Shown piece after piece: positions 12,903-24,111 of a DNA stretch of 64,000 nt; the stretch's first letter is position 1, and each line of letters starts with the position of its first letter. The position numbers and the translations under genes were made by a program. The notes under the pieces are model-generated. The model worked only from the letters and a program-made list of their open reading frames with translations. It was not told where the DNA came from and ran no database searches. Location: the NCBI RefSeq assembly GCF_011386835.1, contig NC_088795.1, positions 115,585,434 to 115,649,433 on the forward strand, written 5' to 3'. The DNA is from Chrysemys picta bellii (Eukaryota; Chordata; Testudines; Emydidae).

Positions 12903-13014
12903 TAGGGCTTTGGAGCTGTGCTCCGGCTCTGCTCCAGCTCCAGGCAAAAACCTGCAGCTCCACTGCTCCAGAGCTGCTCCACGCTCCAGCTCCAGGCTCC
13001 ACTCCAAAGCCCTG
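12903..13014. mobile_element. 112-bp hAT MITE with 8-bp duplication
   Basis: The interior is rich in 'gctcc(a)' blocks. The ends are tagggctttggag and, inverted, cagggctttggag. The flanks carry an exact 8-bp duplication, gttacaaa, at 12895-12902 and 13015-13022. An 8-bp duplication with CAGGG-type ends is characteristic of hAT transposons. No coding capacity. Confidence 0.8.
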
Positions 13015-13227
13015 GTTACAAAGCATTGCTAATGTTGGTTCTGATAATACTCACTCATAAAGCCATGCTGTTTTTTTAAGTGACTGATCTGGTATCCTGG
13101 CCAGAGTCAAATTTGTGTAATTACTTTCTGCCCCTGCAGTTTAAATAGGATATGCTATGTCTGTATTACTTGTCCTAAAATTGTTATTTCAGTTTCCTGT
13201 GCTCTAGTTCAACAGCTGGTACTTTCC

Positions 13228-13310
13228 ACCACAGAAAATAAACATAGATCAATAGATAGTTTTACATAGATCAATAGATAGTTAGGTAGATAGATTGATA
13301 GGTAGAGTAA
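13228..13310. repeat. Short tandem 'atagatcaatagatagtt' repeat
   Basis: The unit 'acatagatcaatagatagtt' occurs twice in tandem and is followed by decayed 'taga' units. Confidence 0.8.
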
Positions 13311-16300
13311 AATACATTGGAATCCTTTGAGATGAACAAGCTACATAAGCCTAAGTTATTTTTGTTTATGTCAATCCTTACAATGAATATGACCAGATAG
13401 TCACATTTAATATGCTGTTTGGCAGTCATTGTTTTATAAAGATTACCATATGGTATGTGTTCAGCACCTGAGCTATCTCATATAACAATGTAACGTTGAC
13501 AACATATGAGTGTTTGATGTTCATTTTATTTGGGGCTGTAGTGAGATCATGATGCCAGGTTAATTAAAACACTACAAAGAATTCTGCACGATGGGGTGAT
13601 GCTGAAACAGGAGGACGTGTCAGTTTTCAGTGAGTGAAATAACAACCGTAGATGGTAATTATTTGCTGTTGGTTTGTAGAGAGAAACCAAGTATATTGCA
13701 TGCTTTGGAAAACATCTCCAGAGCTAATAACAAAGATTAACTACCTGTTAAATTTGTTCCAAATTAGGCAGCAAAAACAACAGTGCTCAGAACACAGGCA
13801 TATAACAGGTCATGGGGAGCAGCATACATGAATAAACAGCACAGAAATATATTTCTGTCAGTGCTAGTGTTCTTTAACTCAGCAATATCTCCACTGATAA
13901 CTTGAATTTTAAAGTGTTCCCCTACCCGAAGCTGGTGCACAAGCTATTAAAAATCACAAACATATACATTAGTGAATTCTATTAATAATAAAATACTCAG
14001 AGGAAGGTGAAACCTGCCTACACTGTTACTGCTAATATTCCCTAAGCAAAATTCCTTCCAAAGCCTCAAACTTGGCATTCATTTTAACTCAGTAGGCTCA
14101 GTTCATCACTGTGTTACTCCAGTTTTTGCTGGTATAACTCCTTTGATTTGAATAGATTTGCTCCAGTAGAAAACTGAAGTCAGTCGGTGATGAATCAGAG
14201 CCATTGTATTAAGCAAGAATCACCAAAGTTAAGATCTCTCACTAGTTATACAGGTCGTGCCTTTTTGGTAGCAATACCAAAAGAAACCGGAATGACATTT
14301 CAGATTCTGATTCTCAATTGAAAAGTACAGAAATATGATAATCATTTGGCACCTAATATAAACCTGGAAAGTACCTTGCAGATGAAGCATGATATTATTA
14401 AACTACTTCATAAAATATTGGGGCCCTTTTTATCATGACCTTGCAATCTGTGTAATCATTCATACTTGTGCAAATGCTACCATATCAGATTGGTGGTGTT
14501 TTACTGGTATAAATGACAGCACAAGATACAGGGCAATTAAAAAAATCAGGCCTCTGGGGGGACAGAAATACCTCAAGAGCCAGTGTTATAAGAAGTGATT
14601 TCAAACTTGCAGCATGCCAGCAACAACATCCGCTGCAGACAGAATGGCACTCGGACCACTCAACTAAACAGGACCTAACAGAAAAGAGACTGGAGCCATG
14701 GATTTAGTCCAGGACTTTGAGAAGCTTGTGACTGATGGCTACATCCTCTACTGATATAAAGTGCCACAGCTATTCTAGAGTCAATAGCAGAGAAACTGGA
14801 CCTGAGTTGTGTAGCAGTAAAAAGACTAGTGACGTTGGCAATAAAGTTTTTAACGGAGTTGCCCAAATGCAGGAAAACATCTTTATCTTTAGGTCTTCAA
14901 AGAACCAAGTGCATCACTGTATGCCATGTACCTCTTGGTTTGCAAGGATTGAAAAGTTGACACTAATAACTAAAAGTGGTCAGTCTTACATGACAACATG
15001 TACTTGAATGGTTATGAGATATGTTTTTTTCTTTAAAGATTTGACTATGTGATTGATATATTCCAAAGTATTATGGCAATAAAGTGCAACTGTGACATGA
15101 TCACCTTCCAAATAATATTGCTGTTCTTTTGACTGTTAGTGAGGTTCTTTCTTCCTTTAACCAGGGTGAGAGTCTATTATGAACCTGTAAAAACTATGAC
15201 TGGGTTATAGCCACTCTCACAAATTTCAGCTGAGGCATTTGGGGATTGAGAATTTGAGTCAACCTATCTGTTTAAAGGGGAATAGATACTGTATGCTACA
15301 GAACAGAAACATTTTTTTTTTGTTAGATCAAGTTTGCCCTTTTCAGTAAGCACAAAGCATTCCTATCCGTTGTATAACATAGCCATCTTTTAAGTCTGGG
15401 AAGAGTATAACAATGTAAATATAATGTAAATTAGCTTTTGTTTACTCAAGAGTAAGAAGAGCATTTTCTATTCTAGATATGTAAAAGCTTAAATAAACAA
15501 AACCCAAGAGAGCCAAAGGAAAAGGGCAGTCAAATAGAATGTTTTCTGATTGTGTTGCCAAATGAGATATTAAAAGACAAAGAAATTAATTTGAGGTCAC
15601 GCTATTTCCTTCCACTTATTTAACTCAGTCATTTTAGGTCCTATTCTGTTTATTCATTATTAGTTTCATTGTGATAGTCCCTGTCCCAGAGAACATACTC
15701 TAGGAATATACAAGCTTAAAGTCACTACTGAGCAAGAAATGTTGGTCATAGTTGATATGAGAGTCATGATGCCTGCATCTGTAGTAATTTGGACCCACTC
15801 ACTCTGCAAGCTTGAAACAGATTCCAGAGGAGCCAGGTTGGCATTGGTGTCAGATGGCAAGTTTATTTGGGGACATTTTATTGTATGTCCATCTGGTGTC
15901 ATTTCTGGTGGTCGTTTTTGCAGGATTCTATCATTTTGCTCCAACTGGCTTCTATGGGCATTCTTATGCTCAGCTGATCAAAGCTTCCAATCAGAGTAAG
16001 CACAATATAAAGCTTACAGCTGGGAGAGAGAGAGCAGAAGCTGTGTCCATTTGTCATCACTTTCTAAAGGATTAATTTTTACATTATTGAGATGCCTAAA
16101 TTAAAACAAATAAATAAGTTTAAAATAGCCTAAAGAATGTGCCCAGACTGACAGAGTCAGGATTTTAAACCCACTTAACTATTTTACTCACAGTCACAAA
16201 TAACAGTGTAACTACAGCTCAGTACTATGCGATGTCATGCAAAATTATAGAACAGAATATATTGCAAATTTTGGAATAAACATGCTATTCTTCATGTTCA

Positions 16301-17128
16301 AATTAGTTTTGTGGCAGGTGTCCAGCCCATATTTTGTTAATGATTTTGCAAAAATTAAAAGCGTACAAGTATCAAAACACCTACTCTTTACTCATAGGCT
16401 GGCACATCTAGTATCTAACATCTAAAGATTTCTAAACCATTGAAAATTATCTATTGTATTCAAGATTGTCTGTTTGTTGGTTTCCTTCCCAGGCTCATTA
16501 TAATAGGCCAAGTAGAATCAGTGAGGATGACATATTTGTTATAATGTTGCTTAGTCTGAAAAACAGATAAAAATAGGTAGTTTAATTTACAAAAGCTGCC
16601 TTGTTGAGTCTTAGAAAGTGGCTTTCCTTTAAGTCTGTTGTTGAATTGGAGAAGAAGTTGGGGGCCTCTAATTATAGTCCTGGTTAAAGGGAGGGTTCAA
16701 CTGTTTTGTAAATTGGGCCAAATGACAGTGGTCACAACAGGTCTTACTCACTGTTGTATTATTAGTGCAAGGGTAAACTTCTCTCATCTCAACAATTCAG
16801 ACCTTCTAGTTACATTGTCAAGTGAACAGGTGAGAGCTATAAATCAATGGCAGAGATAATCCAAGCAGGACAGAGAACAAGGCAACATTTCCTGGTCCCT
16901 GCAGCCCCCTTCTGCTCAAACTCACTTGATGGCTCATGAGGCAGGACACTTTCACAAAGTGTTGGCAGAGAGTATTTTCTTATTGTCTTACCACCTAAAG
17001 GACTTAACATCATTCTCTTTTGCAACAGAAGCTTTAAGACTGCTCTTTGCAACAGTGGGTACGCTAAGATTCTATGTTCCAATCCAAGTTTGAACCCCAT
17101 CTCTCTCTGAACTGAAGTGAGAGGCACA
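13311..17128. other. Unassigned, one small palindromic repeat
   Basis: No gene recognised. Positions 14098-14205 hold a palindromic repeat ('gttcatcactgtgttactcc' to 'gtcagtcggtgatgaatcag'). The overlapping frames at 15666-16075 look like chance. Confidence 0.4.
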
Positions 17129-17518
17129 GGCCTGGTCTGCACTAGGAGGTTATGTCGAATTTAGCACTGTTAACTCGAATTAACCCTGCACCCGTCCACA
17201 CAACGAAGCTATTTAGTTCGACATAGAGGTCTCTTTAAATTGATTTCTGTACTCCTCCCCGACGAGGGGAGTAGCTCTAAATTCGACATGGCCATGTCGA
17301 ATTAGGGTAGGTGTGGATGGAATTTGACGCTAATAGCTCCGGGAGCTATCCCACAGTGCACCACTCTGTTGACGCTCTGGACAGCAGTCCGAGCTCGGAT
17401 GCCCTGACCAGCCCCACAGGAAAAGCCCCGGGAAAATTTGAATTCCTTTTCCTGTCTGGCCAGTTTGAATCTCATTTCTTGTTTGGACATCGTGGCGAGC
17501 TCAGCAGCACCGGCAACG

Positions 17519-18109
17519 ATGCAGAGCTCTCCAGCAGAGGTGACCATGCAATCGCAGAATAGAAAGAGGGCCCCAGCATGGACTGATCGGGAAGTCTTGG
17601 ATCTGATCGCTGTGTGGGGTGATGAGTCCGTGCTTTTGGAGCTGCGATCGAAAAAACGGAATGCGAAGATCTATGAGAAGATCTCAAAAGCCATGACGGA
17701 GAGAGGATACAGCCAGGATGCAACGCAGTGCCGCATGAAAATCAAGGAGCTGAGACAAGGGTACCAGAAGACCAAAGAGGCAAACGGACCCTCCAGATCC
17801 CAGCCCCAGACATGCCGTTTCTATGAAGTACTGCATTGCATTCTAGGTGCAGCCGCCACCTCTCCCCCACCACTGGCCATGGACTCTGACGATGGGGTAT
17901 TGTCGACGGTCGCTTCCTCGGAGATGTTCGCGGACGGGGAAGATGAGGAGGATGATGCAGTCAACAGCGCTTTCAACGCTGATTTCCCCAACAGCCAGGA
18001 TCTCTTCATCACCCTCACGGAGATCCCCTACCAACCCTCCCAAGGCGGTAACCCGGACCGTGAATCAGGGGAAGGATCAGTAGTTAAGTGTTTTAAACAT
18101 TTATTTTGA
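17519..18109 (+). CDS. Harbinger Myb/SANT-like protein, exon 1
   Basis: This is the DNA-binding partner of the Harbinger transposase, which in this superfamily binds transposon ends and helps bring the transposase to the nucleus. The frame is open upstream to 17438, but I prefer the ATG at 17519 because the conserved part starts soon after it. Residues about 15-100 form a trihelix/Myb-SANT-like domain: APAWTDREVLDLIAVWGDE, then KIYEKISKAMTERGYSQDA, then CRMKIKELRQGYQKTKEANG, with the usual spaced tryptophans and basic helix. An acidic stretch (GEDEEDD) follows. The coding part probably ends near 18080 at a splice donor; the local sequence 'agtagttaagtg' is a poor donor. The stop at 18107-18109 would lie in the intron. 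Exon 1 has no stop inside the domain. Confidence 0.8.
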   Translation: MQSSPAEVTMQSQNRKRAPAWTDREVLDLIAVWGDESVLLELRSKKRNAKIYEKISKAMTERGYSQDATQCRMKIKELRQGYQKTKEANGPSRSQPQTCRFYEVLHCILGAAATSPPPLAMDSDDGVLSTVASSEMFADGEDEEDDAVNSAFNADFPNSQDLFITLTEIPYQPSQGGNPDRESGEGSVVKCFKHLF

Positions 18110-18234
18110 ACAGAATAGGAACGGTATCTTAACAATGGGTTTTTCATGATTAGTTTGCCCTAGGCACTTTAGTTTTTAGTCCTTGCCAGTGCAGCTACTG
18201 GAAAATTCTGTCAATATGTCCGGGGGTAGAGCAG

Positions 18235-18293
18235 AAATCCTCCTGGGACATCTCCACGAAGGAGACCTTCGTGGAGATGTCCCAGGAGGATTT
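18235..18293. repeat. Perfect 28-bp inverted repeat in the Myb intron
   Basis: The arms 18235-18262 and 18266-18293 are exact reverse complements around the 3-bp loop AGA. The hairpin lies between the two Myb exons. On the minus strand the same region is open (18501-18211, 96 codons) with no recognised domain. Confidence 0.9.
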
Positions 18294-19005
18294 GTGAAAG
18301 CCTTTGCATCAGGTTCCTGGGGAGAGTGGCCTTATTGCGTCCTCCATGGTAGGAAACTTTTCCGCGCCAGACTAGCAGCAAGTACTCCGGGATCGTTGCC
18401 TCGCAAAGCCTGGCGGCATACGGCCCTGGTGCTGGCTGGCATTCAGGCAACATGCGGTCTTTCTCTGTCTCCGAAATCCTCATCAGAGTGATATCACTCA
18501 TGGTGACCTGCTTTGAATTAGGGGAATGTTAGTATTGGGACTGATTGCCTGTTCCTTTACATAACTGTAACCGGCGGTTTACAGCCATGTGGTGGAGGCA
18601 TGACAGGGGCAGCATGCAGGGATCTTTCCCGGGGACAGCCGTGAGGGGGGTGGGACAGGGGGCAGAGTTCATGCTGGCCGGATTGCCGGCAGCAGGAACT
18701 GGCCAACGCTAGGAGCATTGCTTGGAACGTGAAAGGAGGGCACTGCTATAAATTAAGCTTTAAGCAGCCAAAAGTCTACGGCTTACCATGCCCGCTTGCT
18801 AGCCGAATTCCGTTGTCCGGCCCCGCTTGTGTGATCTGTACAGCAAGACTCCAGGCACTCAATGGGAAGGCCGAAAATTCGACCTTGTACTGAGTGCGCA
18901 TGTGATAGGTGCTGTGCATGGTCTTGTTCACAGAGAAAGACTATATTCATTGTTCGCAAAACTTTATCTTTGTGAGGAATTCACTCCCTTTTTCCCATCC
19001 CACAG

Positions 19006-19475
19006 CTGCGAGTGTCTCCTGAGCTACCCCGGCATCCCCCTCCCAGAGGCTGGCGCAGATCAGGCAATGAAAGAGAAGGACATGGGACGAGATGTTCTCA
19101 GAACTTATGGGCTGCTCCCGAGCCGAGGCGGCACAACAGACCCATTGGAGGGAGTACATGTCGCAATACCAGCGATCACACAGCGAATGGGAGGACAGGT
19201 GGCGGCAGGAAGACCAGCAGGTGACTCAAACGCTGCTTGGACTAATGAGGGAGCAAACGGACACGCTCCGGCGCCTTGTAGATGTTCTGCAGGACCGGAG
19301 GCAGGAGGACAGAGCCCCGCTGCATTCTATCTCTAACCACCCTCCCCCGCCACAGAGTCCCATCCCCCCCTCACCCAAAGTCCCAAGAAGGAGAGGCGGC
19401 AGAGGCCGTGAAAACAGTCACTCCACCCCTGCAGACTGCTCAAGTAACAGAAGGCTCTCATTCCCAAAGATTTGA
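19006..19475 (+). pseudogene. Harbinger Myb-like protein, exon 2 (broken)
   Basis: A good splice acceptor (pyrimidine-rich 'cactccctttttcccatccc' followed by acag, ending at 19005) precedes this exon. The frame carries the C-terminal region typical of this protein: MFSELMGCSRAEAAQQTHWR from 19092, then a probable coiled coil (DRWRQEDQQVTQTLLGLMRE) and a proline-rich basic tail ending RRLSFPKI at the stop 19473-19475. Two in-frame TGA codons, 19020-19022 and 19068-19070, break the 5' part. Both fit CGA-to-TGA decay at methylated CpG. A protein started at 19092 would lack the DNA-binding domain. Confidence 0.75.
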
Positions 19476-19638
19476 TAAGCCCTTTCCTTCACTCCAAAAG
19501 CACCTCACCCATTTATTTTATTTTTAAAGGTGTGTTGGAAGGGGGGGGGGAGGGGATTGGTAACTGGAGAGGATAGTGAACATTAACTGGGTAAAGAAAC
19601 GGAGGCAGGTTAAACTTCTGTTTAAACAAACTTAATAG

Positions 19639-20920
19639 TCAGAGGTTACCCTGCTCACTCTGGAACCTAGCTTTCAAAGCTTTCTGGATGCACAGCGCGT
19701 CCTGCTGGGCTCTTCTAATCGCCCGGCTGTCTGGCTGTGCGTAATCAGAAGCCAGGCGATTTGCCTCAACCTCCCACCCTGCCATAAACGTCTCCCCCTT
19801 GCTCTCATAGAGATTGTGGAGCACACAGCAAGCTGCAATAACAATGGGGATATTGGTTTCGCTGACATCAGAGCGAGTCAGTAAGCTTCTCCAGCTCCCC
19901 TTCAGACGTCCAAAAGCACACTCCACCACCATTCTGCACTTGCTCAGCCGGTAGTTGAAGAGTTCTTTTTCACTGTCCAGAGTGCCTGTATAGGGCTTCA
20001 TGAGCCAGGGCATTAGCGGGTAGGCTGGGTCCCCGAGGATCACTGTAGGCATCTCCACATCCCCAACAGTTATTTTGTGGTCTGGGAAGTAAATACCTTC
20101 CTGCAGCCGTCTAAACAGACCAGAGTTCCTGACGCGAGCATTATGAGCCTTGCCCAGCCATCCGACGTTGATGTTGGTAAAACGTCCCCTATGGTCCACC
20201 AGTGCTTGCAGCACTATTGAAAAGTAGCCCTTTTGGTTAATGTACTGGCTGGCCTGGTGGTCTAGTCCCAGGATAGGGATGTGAGTTCCATCTATAGCCC
20301 CACCACAGTTTGGGAATCCCATCGCAGCGAAGCCATCCATGATCACCTGCACGTTTCCCAGGGTCACTACCTTTGAGAGCGGTAGCTCAACGATTGCGTT
20401 GGCTACTTGCATCACAGCAACCCCCATGGTAGATTTGCCCACTCCAAATTGGTTCGCGACTGACCGGTAGCTGTCTGGCGTTGCAAGCTTCCAGAGGGCT
20501 ATGGCCACTTGCTTCTGGACAGTCAGGGCTGCTCGCATCCGGGTGTCCTTGCGCTTCAGGGCAGGGGACAGCAACTCACAAAGTTCCAGGAAAGTTCCCT
20601 TACGCATCCGAAAGTTTCGCAGCCACTGTGATTCATCCCAGACCTGCAGCACTATGAGGTCCCACCAGTCCGTGCTTGTTTCCCGGGCCTAGAATCGCCT
20701 TTCCACAGCATCAACATGACCCATTGCCACCATGATGTTCACGGCGCGGGGTCCCGTGCTTTGTGAGAGGTCTGTGCCCCTCTCAGACTTAATGTCCTCA
20801 CCGCGCTGCCGTAGCCTCCTCGCCCGATTTCTCAGCATCTGTCTCTGAAAAAAGGTGGATGATAAGGTGCGAGGTGTTGACAACGGCCATAACTGCAGCG
20901 ATGATCACAGAGGGCTCCAT
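19639..20920 (-). pseudogene. Harbinger DDE transposase (HARBI1-like), broken
   Basis: This is the cut-and-paste transposase of the element. I place the original start at the ATG 20920-20918 (MEPSVIIAAVMAVVNTSH), because from there to the stop the length is 1282 nt, 3x427+1. The frame shifts at a T6 run (A6 on plus, 20848-20853). The next frame runs MLRNRARRLRQRGEDIKSER to GHVDAVERRF and hits a TAG at 20691-20689. Reading continues in the same frame through ARETSTDWWDLIVLQVWDES, so the TAG is probably a former Trp codon. The rest is open: a helix-turn-helix-like part (YRSVANQFGVGKST), IDGTH with catalytic Asp (20292-20290), GWLGKAHNARV, and VVECAFGRLKG with catalytic Glu (19923-19921). The second Asp of the family motif GxxHD is Asn here (codon AAT, 20142-20140). 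Three lesions make an active enzyme very unlikely. Confidence 0.88.
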
Positions 20921-21487
20921 GCTCGCAGTGCTGTGGCGTCTGCGCTGTCAATCGCCAGAAAAGTGCACAAACTGATTGCCCACCGGCGCTTTCATGGAGG
21001 GAGGGTGGGAGGGAGGGTTGAATGGCGACAGTTACCCAAAACCACCCTCGACACATTTTTTGCCCCAGCAGGCATTGGGGGCTCAACCCAGAATTCCAAT
21101 GGGCAGTGGGGACTGCGGGAACTGTGGGATAGCTGCCCACAGTGCACCGCTTCCAATGTCGACGCTTGCCCCGTTAGTGTGGACTCACAAAGTCGAATTA
21201 CTGTCCTTAGTGTGGATACACACGTTCGACTTTGTAATATCAGTTCCACAAATTCGCTTTAAGTAAAATCGAACTACTCTCGTAGTGTAGACATACCCAC
21301 ATAGTGCACAGAGTGCCTCCTTCACAAATAAGCCTAGAGGTACCTCTCAAGGTCTAGAGAAAGAGACTTGAAAAATTTTAGAGACCTCGAAGCTGAGTCA
21401 TGTGGCCCAAGAAGTTTCCCTGCAACTGATTAAAAATTCAGGGGGTGGAGAACTGATTGGTGGATCTGTGCATGTCTGCATGTGAGA

Positions 21488-21773
21488 GGGCTTGTCTACA
21501 CTTATGGCTAAATCAGCACTGCTGCGATCGATGCAGTGGTGTCGATTTAGTGGGTCTGGTGAATACAAGCTAAGTTGATGGCAGAGTGCTCTCTTGTCGA
21601 CTTCTGTACTCCACCTCCCCCAGAGGCGGAAGGTAAGTAATCAGGAGAGCGTCTTCCGTTGACGCAGCGCGGTGTAGACATCACTGTAAGTCGACCTAAT
21701 TTATGTTGACTTCAGTTGTGTAACTGAAGTAACGTAATTTAGGTTGACTTATAGCTTTAGTGTAGACCAGCCC
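21488..21773. mobile_element. Harbinger MITE with AGA duplication
   Basis: The ends gggcttgtctacact and, inverted, gggctggtctacact match the Harbinger termini. The 3-bp duplication AGA flanks it at 21485-21487 and 21774-21776. It has no coding capacity and lies about 190 bp from the large Harbinger element, which could have supplied a transposase to such elements before it decayed. Confidence 0.85.
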
Positions 21774-21776
21774 AGA

Positions 21777-22811
21777 GAAATAAAAGCACCCAGAAAGTGA
21801 GCAAACAGGGAGAGATGCACCAGTACCATGGTCCTGGGAGCAAGCCAAGAAAGAGATCTTCTTTTGGGCAGAGTTGCTGGAAAGGAAGGCTTGGAAATTG
21901 TGAGCAAGAAACTGCCTCGTGTTTTTTGTTCCTATTGTATTCAGAGAGCAGGACTTTGCATACATTCTTTGTAAATAAACAGGATTGCACCAAACCAAAG
22001 AACTACCTGATTAGTATAATCAGCTTCACTTCCTAATGGAAACAGCCCAGGTAGGTCCTGAATATTGGTTATCTGTTTGGGCCAAGGGATAACAATATAT
22101 AGAGTATTTTTCATTGAAATGGGTATTTCTATAATTTCATATTCCACTGACACTGCTTACCACATGGATGGATTTCACCTTTAAGAATGCTATATAGAAT
22201 AAAAGAAATGGTTCTTTCTTATGCTATATATAATGCGTGAGCAATGTAAGATATTTTAGGACTAAAATCCATAGATTATTCTCACTCTTCTTTGAAGGGT
22301 AGCATGTAAACAGGTTCAATAGATTTATTATTTACAGTGCTGCGTCAAACAGCAGATTTATTTGTTCAGGAAAATGTAGTTACCAATAATTCACTTACTC
22401 TCAGTTGTGTGAAACCATTAGGTGGCAAATGAAATGGGGATATAATACCTTTGCACAGAGCTTCTAAAAGAAGTATCGTTTAGATATAATTTTGCATCTC
22501 AACTCTGAGGAAAATATTTCCTCCATCCAACAGGTTTAAGTTTGAATATTTCATATTAAACTATTATGAAGTTTACGGTAATGTATGAGATATTCCCCTG
22601 TGTACTAGGGCACAGAAAGGAAAAATGCCCACCAATGACACAAGTGTGGCCAGGAAACACAGAGGAGGAGTGCAGTGGCTATGCTGTTTGCTCTCTCCTG
22701 ATTCTGCCAAGCAGCCAGCATCCTGTGTGAGCCCACTCTGTGTATTAAAGGGTGTGTTTGTGGGAGGAGAAGTGGGGCACAAAGAAAGCACAGTGAAGGT
22801 GTCCATAGCAA
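21777..22811. other. Unassigned sequence
   Basis: No domain, RNA gene or defined repeat was seen. Confidence 0.45.
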
Positions 22812-22990
22812 AGGGAGGATGTTTAGGATGCTAGCCTAGAATGTGGGAGATTTAAGTTCAATTTCCTGCTCCACCACACACTTGGGCAAGTCATTAAAGT
22901 CTCTCTGGTCTTTAGTTCCCCCATCTGTGAAATGGGGATCATAGCACTTCCCTACCTCATTGCGGTGTTGGGAAGATAAATGCATTAGCT
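22812..22990 (+). repeat. MIR-like (CORE) SINE
   Basis: It contains the MIR-type succession 'cttgggcaagtcattaaagt', 'ctgtgaaatggggatcatag' and 'cttccctacctcattg...gaagataaatgcattag'. The tRNA-like 5' part is weak ('ggatgctagcctagaatgtg'). It is an ancient SINE class shared by amniotes. Confidence 0.7.
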
Positions 22991-23007
22991 ATTATGGCAA
23001 TGGGGAT

Positions 23008-23756
23008 CAGGGCCGGCACCAGCAAACTAAGCAGGTGCTTGGGGCGGCACATTTTCAGGGGTGGCATTGCAGCCGGTCTCTTTTTCCTTTTTTTTTTGGT
23101 GCTTGGGCGGCAAAAGCCTAGAGCCAGCCCTGACAGAAGCAGAGTGTCCTGCACCGGGTGCACCCTGGTGCCGCTGCGGTTCGCGTCGGGGAGCAGCGCC
23201 CACACTTTATGGCTGGGCAGGCTCCGAGCGCGGGACACTCGGGCTGTGGGCTGCCCCTTGGGGCACACAGAGCTGCCTGCAGGTACCGCAGGGTGGCCAC
23301 CCCCCAGCGCCGCAGGTGGGGCTGGGCGAAGTGGCCAGAGCCGCCCCGGGACTGCGGCAGGGCGGCCAGAAGCAGCAGCAGGAGCAGGGCATTGCCGTGC
23401 GGGGCCCGCATCCTGCTCTCCGGGGCTCCCCCGCCCCGGCTCCTCAGCCCCCTGCTGGGGCAGTCCGCTGGCTCTGTCCTCCCCGGTCCCGAACGGTCCT
23501 GGAGGTTGAGCTCCGGCTGGAGGGACCCTGGGCTGAGGCACGGCCCAAGAGCCCCGCTGCTTACCCTGACCCTGCCAGCGCTGGACTGGCTGGAGGCGAG
23601 GGGGGAGCGGGCAGAGTCAGCACTGGTGGGGGGAAGCCCAGGGTTGGGGCGGCAGGCAGTGCGGGTTAGGTGGCGGGGGAGAGCCCAGGATTGGGGTGGG
23701 GGGGGCAGCCAAAAATTTTTTGGCTTGGGGCGGCAAAAAACCTAGAGCTGGCCCTG
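23008..23756. mobile_element. GC-rich hAT element
   Basis: The ends cagggccggcaccagc and, inverted, cagggccagctctagg are hAT-type terminal repeats. The flanks atggggat (23000-23007) and atgggggt (23757-23764) agree at 7 of 8 positions, fitting the 8-bp hAT duplication. A second copy of the right end lies inside at 23090-23132. Between it and the outer end are about 600 bp of very GC-rich DNA that give long open frames on both strands. These overlap in several frames and show no domain, so I do not call them genes. Confidence 0.75.
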
Positions 23757-24111
23757 ATGGGGGTGATTATAAAAATCTAAAATAGATAGCAATGACTATC
23801 AAATTGCTGTTTTACTGCTTCAGGGAGCTGCATCAAATCCCATTCTGTGGCTTCTGCACTTCCCGCACCTCCCAGAGTGGGAGGTAATGCCAGCATGCAA
23901 CAGTGTGCAGGTGACAAATGGGAATCCTAACCAATGAAGCAGCCACTGAACAGCAAGTAGAAGTGCAACATATTTGTGAAAATAGATTGACCTCTGTAGC
24001 ACTGGGCAGTGAGTGGGAGTCTCGGTGAGTCCTAAAGATCAACATGCTTCCAAGGCCCATGCTGTGCCATCTCATGTTGCTAGTCTTTCTGCAGGGAGGG
24101 TAAAGGTTTTG

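Larger units (their letters stand above)
17129..21298. mobile_element. PIF/Harbinger transposon, 4.17 kb
   Basis: The left end ggcctggtctgcacta and the reverse complement of the right end, gggtatgtctacacta, are matching terminal inverted repeats. They are flanked by the 3-bp duplication ACA (17126-17128 and 21299-21301). The element carries both Harbinger genes in convergent order: a Myb/SANT-like protein on + (17519-19475) and the transposase on - (20920-19639). The subterminal block 'agctatcccacagt' at 17345-17358 recurs in inverted form near 21121-21141. GC content is well above the surroundings. Both genes carry lesions, so it should not be able to move by itself. Confidence 0.9.

Noticed and set aside
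20832..21262. Open frames on both strands next to the transposase start
   Set aside because: They overlap the transposase N terminus and the subterminal region of the Harbinger element, so they are shadows.
22957..23745. Several long overlapping open frames (up to about 200 codons) on both strands
   Set aside because: They lie inside a GC-rich hAT element with 7/8 flanking duplications. Stop codons are rare there because of base composition, and no domain is seen.
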